From positions 558,001 to 622,000 of the forward strand of contig JABRWF010000006.1 in NCBI GenBank assembly GCA_018343915.1: a DNA stretch of 64,000 nucleotides, read 5' to 3'. The position numbers and the translations under genes are program-made. This document shows positions 59,100-64,000 of the stretch, piece by piece. The notes under the pieces are model-generated. The model saw only the letters and a list, made by a program, of their open reading frames with translations, was not told where the DNA came from and did no database searches. Position 1 is the first letter of the stretch. Each line of letters starts with the position of its first letter. This stretch comes from Agroathelia rolfsii. Lineage: Eukaryota > Basidiomycota > Agaricomycetes > Amylocorticiales > Amylocorticiaceae.

Positions 59100-62000
59100 A
59101 TGAGCAACGTCGAGTCCGCTGCCTCTCTCTTTGGCGCCCCAGACGACCAGTCTGATCCCTTTGCCCCCCTCGCCGGCGAGGATGCCGTCAGCAATCATCA
59201 CACGCCTACAGACGTGTCCCAGCCCACGCCCGACGACGCTGCCGACCTGTTTGGAAGTGGAGGCGGAGAGCTAGACGATTTCTTCGGCAGCCAGGATGAC
59301 CAGGCTAATGATTATACTCCGTCAATAAGTGTCCAGGATGCGTTGAAAAAGTATGGCTTGTCGTCTGCTGCTACTGCTGCTGCGCCTACTGTGTCGACTG
59401 GAGGTATGTGTAATCGTCATCGTCGTCGTCGTCGTCGTCCACAAGCAAGGCTCATACTTGCATAGCTCCTGCTGCACAGAGCACGCAGAATTACCTGCCT
59501 CCCCCCGCACCTCCTGCTAGCAATCCATACACGCCCAGCGCCTCTGCGTATACTCACACGCATTCTCCGTACTCACCGCCTACGGGTTCGGCCCCGGCCA
59601 GCAACCCATACGCCCCAAAGACCGATAACCATTCCTCAGTCTATGACCCATACAGGCCGGCAACATCAACGCCCTCATCAGGATCTCGTTTGTCTGTACC
59701 TCCCACGTCGGCCAATACGAATGCTTCATACAGCGTTGCTCCTCCCAGCAGGACGGCCATCCCTCCTGTGCCCGAACCAATCAAGGCCCCCGTCTCACCA
59801 TATCGCCCGAAAACGTTCGACGCATACGACCCTCCCATCCTCCCTTCGCGGACGGTTAGGCGTGTATCATCCTCTGCCGCCCCTCCGCCGACGCCCGGGA
59901 CACCGTATTCGCCTTTTAATGTACAGACGCCATATTCACCACCACCACCTCCACCACCGCCGTTCCAGCATGGTGCTCGTGCTACGCCACCGCCGCCGCC
60001 TCCACCATCCTCAACCAACGCCGGGCCTCCACGGTCGTCTGTTCCTCCCCCGCCGCCGCGATCTTCCTCCGTGGGCAGCTACGGCTCACCCATTCAGCAT
60101 GCACAGTCCCCACCTCCGCCTCCACCGCCATCTTCTCATCTAAGAGGCAGCGTGGTGTCACCACCACCCCCTCCTGTGTCATGGTCAAGAAACGAGACCG
60201 CTTCACCAGCATCATCGCTCCAAGGAACATCGCCCCCGCCGTTTCAGCGTACACCATTGCCTGATTACATGAACAACATGGCTCGTCCTCCAAGCGGTGC
60301 CAGCACGCGTGCTGTACCACTACCACCTCCTGCTCCTTCTTCGTATGCGCCACCACCTCCGCCCCCTGCCGCGTCATCTCGTCCGCCGAGCGTGGCACCG
60401 TCCAATGGCCCGTCGAGGCCTCCAAGTGCAGCCGCCTATTCGAATGGCATCTTTGCTTCTGCGCCCGTTGGTGACGTTCAGGCTCGGGCGCAGTCTCCGC
60501 AGATTTTGCCTCCTTTGCCCCCATTGCCGAGTAGTCGTCCGACGTCTTCTCTGGCTAATCATGTATATCCCGTCCCAGAGGTAGAGGCTGAGAATGAGGA
60601 GGAAGAAGAAGGCGATGATGATGATGATGATGATGATGATGAGGAGGAGGAGGAGGAGGAGGAGAAAGAAGAACAGGAGGAGGAGGAAGGGGAAGGTGAA
60701 GAGGAGGAAGATCCAGAGGGAGGAGCTGCAAAGTCGCTCGAATCGTTGCCTGAGGATGCTCTGGAAGGGGGAGCTGAAGAAGGAGAAGCCGACCAATCGT
60801 TTGCGTCGACCGTGGTGGATCCTGGTGTTGCTACGAATGAGGATCCTGAAGCTCGGTTGGGAGATGAGTTTGTGTCAGAGGATGGGTTGTCTTTTGCACC
60901 AACAGGATATGTATTGCATGAAGAGGCTGAGCCTGCTAGGGCAACTTCACCCTCGATCAAGTCCATCCCATCCCGCTCGGTCTCACCTGAGAAGTCGTCG
61001 GGCCCACCTGAAAAGGCGATTCCTCCTTCTGAAGGAGCAACGCCTAGACTGCCTCCTGCTCGTTCAAATACGGATCCTTATGGGCCACCCCCGCCTGCGC
61101 GTTCTTTGTCGCGTGCATCAACCAACTATACCTACCCTGTGAATGGGCAGGCAGGTGCGCATAAGACGTCTTCCTCTCGTCCTGCATCACCTTACCAGAA
61201 TGGTGCCGCTGTCAACGGCGCCGCAGGGCCTGTACCAAGAGCTCCGTCCCCTTTGAAGCGTTCTGCAAGTGTTGCTTCGTCGGCGTATGAGCCTTCCTAT
61301 CCTTCCTATTCTCCTTATTCGGCCCCAGAGAGGATAGCGTCGCCTAGCTCGGCCTCTGTGCGCTCTCAAGGCTCTATTTACGATCCGTATGCACCCAAGG
61401 GTGCGCAGGTTTCTGGTGTATACGCACCACCCCCCTCGCAAGCTAGTGCGCAACAGGGATTAAGGTCCAGGGCCAGCTCTGGCGGCACGTCTGCCTCCTC
61501 GGATCCGTATGCTCCACCGCCACCTGCGACGAGCTCGTATGGTATGCCACCTCCACCTCCGCCCATCGACGGGCTCCCTCCTACTTCATCCGCCCCCCCT
61601 CGCCCAGTCGACCCATACGCTCCTGGCCAACACCGCCAACAATCGAGTCAAGCATCGTCCGTTTACTCCAGCCGATCCTACGAGAGCGCCCCACCGAGCA
61701 TTAGCTCCTATGGCTCCTCCCCCTTCGGCTCCCAATCCTCTTCATACGAGCTTCCTCCGGTTCCCCCCGCACCCGCACAAGAACTCCTCGTGAAAGCACC
61801 GCCAACGCACGCGCCCTATGCGCCCTCCCCCTCCCTCCTTGGCACGAATGACCCGTTGGGGCGCACGTCGACCCGCGCCCCTGTCGTCTCCTTCGGCTTC
61901 GGGGGCCGCATCGTGACGTGCTTCCACGGGGCTTCGTCAGTGCTCAACACCGGCTTCGACGTCGCCATGTCCTCGCGCCACTCGGGCGAGGTCAACATCC

Positions 62001-64000
62001 GCGTGCTGCACACCGTCATACCCGCCTCGGCACTGGACGAAACCTCGTCGGTATCCACAGCGTTCCCAGGACCGTTGTTCGCCGACCCGGGTACGCCGAC
62101 GGCGACGTCGATCGTGCGCACAGGCGCGGCACAGACAAAGGCGAAGAAGGCAAAGGTGCTCAAGTACCTTGAGGAGCGCGCGGAGGAGTTGCGGGCCGGC
62201 GTGCCGTATCTGACGGCCGGATCGGTCGAGTGGAGGCGCACGACGGGCAAGGGCGTACTCGTGCGCCTGTTGAAGGTCATGGTGGAGAACGACGGGAAGC
62301 TGTCGGGTACGCCGCAGATTGATGCCGCAGTCCGGGCGGCGCTCGTGCCCGATACGGTGGCGTCTGCGGAGGAGGCTGGTAGTGCTGGTGCTGGGCAGTT
62401 GATCTCGCCGATGGGAGATCCGGCTTTAGTGCCTGCTTCGTCATTTTCGGGCTTGGGGTACGCGGCCTCGAATCCGAGGGATGCACCTGTGGCGACGACA
62501 ACAGTCAAGAGTTCGGCGTTGGATAAGATTGAGAAGTTCTTGATGACAGGCAAGAGGAGAGAGGCGTATCAGTATGCGTTGGATGAGAGACTATGGGCGC
62601 ATGCGATGGTGATTGCTAGTAGTATCGATAAGGAGGCGTGGAGTGAGGTCGTGCATGATTTCCTCAAGACAGAGTTAGGTCCTGCGCCTGGCTCTGCGCA
62701 GGTGACGAACGGGAGGGAGGCATTGAGGGTGGCTTATAGTCTGTTCTCAGGTCAAGGAACTGGCGCTGGTAAGTCTCACTCATTAGTCTTCTGTCTCAAT
62801 ATTTACCCTTTTCTACTAGTCCAAGAACTGGTACCCCAGAATTTGCTATTGAAGCAAACTGGTGGCCTCCAGCCTACGACAGGTCTTCAGCCTCCTGCTG
62901 TGGGGCCGGTTGGGATTACGCCTATGACACCCCATTTCCCCGCGCCTGTGGCCGTTCCCAATATACCGCCTGAATCACTCTCAAAATGGGCCGAGACGTT
63001 ATCAATGGTGGTTTATAGCCCCATGACTACAGACACCTCTACAGCCTTGACAGCTTTGGGAGATTACCTAGCAGGCAATCAGTGGATAGAAGCTGCTCAT
63101 GTTTGGTAAGAGATATTTATCTATTGTATGATATTTGTTTGTGACTAACAGGAGCTTACAGCTATCTCCTGTCACCACAAACGTCTCAAATGGGAGGAGC
63201 TGGCAATCCAGCTGCCAAACTTGTCTTGCTAGGCTCTGGTGGACCACGTGTGACACCCAACTTCCACAAGGACACAGATGCTCTAGTACTCACTGAGATT
63301 ATCGAGTTTGCCATGTCCTTGGTCACGCCTGCGAAGGGCAAAGAACCATTCATCGGCTTGCCCCATCTCCAGGCGTATAAGCTGGTCAGGGCGACGTCTC
63401 TTGCCGAACTGGGACACGTTCAGCTTGCGAGCCGCTACTGCGAGGCCATATCTTCCTCACTCAGCCGTTCCTCACCTTACATCACCCCAGCCTTTGTCGA
63501 GCAGCTGAAGACGTTTACCGACCGTCTGACTGCAGCACCTCAGATTGACCAGGCGGGTTCGTGGATGAAGGGCACGGTTGGCAAGCCAAGCTTGAACAAT
63601 ATAGGCAATTGGCTCGAAGGCCGCTTCACCAAGTTTATCGCTGGCGATGGAGAGAACTCGCCAGCACCGACGGCCAACGCGACGTTTGCGCCCGATCCTC
63701 CTGCCCCGGCTGCTGGTCCGTTCTCAAACTACAGCACGATTTCGTCCGCGACGCCGTCTTTGATGTCTTCGCCGCAACAATATCCCGCTTCGCTGCCGGG
63801 TACCACGCCTTCAACAGCTGTCCCCCCACCGTCAAGACAGATGTCTGGTGCCTCCAACCTGGTCTCAGCCTATGGCTCGTACAAACCCGTGGAGCGGTCC
63901 GCGTCTGCGATGGAGCAGCGTGCGCCGTACGGGCAATCGTTGTATGCACCTTCAGTACCCCGCATCGCCTCTGCAAACGCGGCCACGACAACGTTTGCGC
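59100..64000 (+). CDS. SEC16: COPII coat scaffold Sec16 (partial, runs off right edge)
   Basis: Peripheral ER-exit-site protein that organises COPII budding. Exons seen: 59100-59403, 59466-62768, 62820-63105 and 63162 to the window end, where the frame is still open. The start MSNVESAASLFGAPDDQSDP carries SLFG and DLFG-type repeats (AADLFGSGGGELDDFFG). A long Pro/Ser/Tyr-rich region follows (YAPPPP-type runs, several proline blocks) with an acidic stretch encoded by GAT/GAG repeats around 60600-60715. The central conserved domain begins VSFGFGGRIVTCFHGASSVL near 61890; the helical ancestral-coatomer-element part follows (KIEKFLMTGKRREAYQYALD, LWAHAMVIASSIDKEAW, TALGDYLAGNQWIEAAHVCY, LPHLQAYKLVRATSLAELGH), which binds Sec13. 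The C-terminal Sec23-binding part is cut off. The central domain makes the identification firm. Confidence 0.95.
60614..60665 (+). repeat. In-frame (GAT)n-(GAG)n trinucleotide repeat in SEC16
   Basis: About nine GAT units run directly into GAG units, encoding consecutive Asp then Glu residues. Such trinucleotide runs change length readily without frameshift, so the acidic block is likely to vary between strains. Confidence 0.85.

Noticed and set aside
60559..61142. ORFs in other frames over the SEC16 acidic and Pro/Ser-rich region (60559-60966 minus, 60594-61142 plus)
   Set aside because: They are low-complexity shadows of the GAT/GAG and proline/serine coding repeats.
61816..62553. 245-codon minus-strand ORF inside SEC16
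   Set aside because: It is antisense to the conserved FGFGGR central domain and results from high GC at third positions.

Overview
This is nuclear DNA from a filamentous basidiomycete, most likely an Agaricomycete. The genes are broken by many short introns (about 50-60 nt, GT-AG, CTAAC/CTGAC-like branch sites). The gene set also fits: Kex2, Hop1, a conventional kinesin ending in a KR.SWFF-type tail, Sec16, and F-box and 7-TM families of the kind that expand in mushrooms and relatives. There are no bacterial operons, CRISPR arrays or convincing complete transposons. All exon joins were made by eye from splice motifs and protein-family logic.

Left part (1-11.1 kb), accessory and gene-poor: a truncated F-box remnant at the edge, then two paralogous multi-pass membrane proteins (2064-3591 and 9733-11082) on either side of a CoA-dependent HxxxD acyltransferase (6415-8134). 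The DNA between them is AT-rich and holds hairpins and decayed ORFs.

Middle (11.5-31 kb): KEX2 protease (minus), ARMC8/GID5 subunit of the CTLH/GID ubiquitin ligase (minus), a dead and a live F-box gene in tandem (minus) plus another F-box fragment, meiotic HOP1 (minus), TRAPP subunit TRS23 (minus) divergent from a glutaminyl-peptide cyclotransferase (plus), and an unrecognised small protein (minus).

Right part (31-64 kb), mostly conserved cell biology: a family-2 membrane glycosyltransferase, a 4.8-kb stretch with no recognisable gene, an RRM protein, transcription elongation factor ELF1, kinesin-5 (BimC), an eight-repeat Pumilio protein, conventional kinesin-1, an F-box/LRR-like protein, and SEC16, which runs off the right edge. 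Several genes serve the secretory and endomembrane system (Kex2, TRAPP, Sec16, QC) or microtubule motors, but nothing suggests a physical cluster with a shared pathway.

The most checkable unusual points are: two introns that only work as GC-AG introns, a predicted 5-nt microexon in the kinesin-1 tail, a Pumilio RNA code reading UGUAUAUA with one key codon split by an intron carrying a 31-nt T run, an F-box pseudogene with a 155-bp microhomology deletion, and a start-to-start distance of only about 37 bp between TRS23 and the cyclotransferase gene. I did not find clear evidence of a novel multi-gene system.
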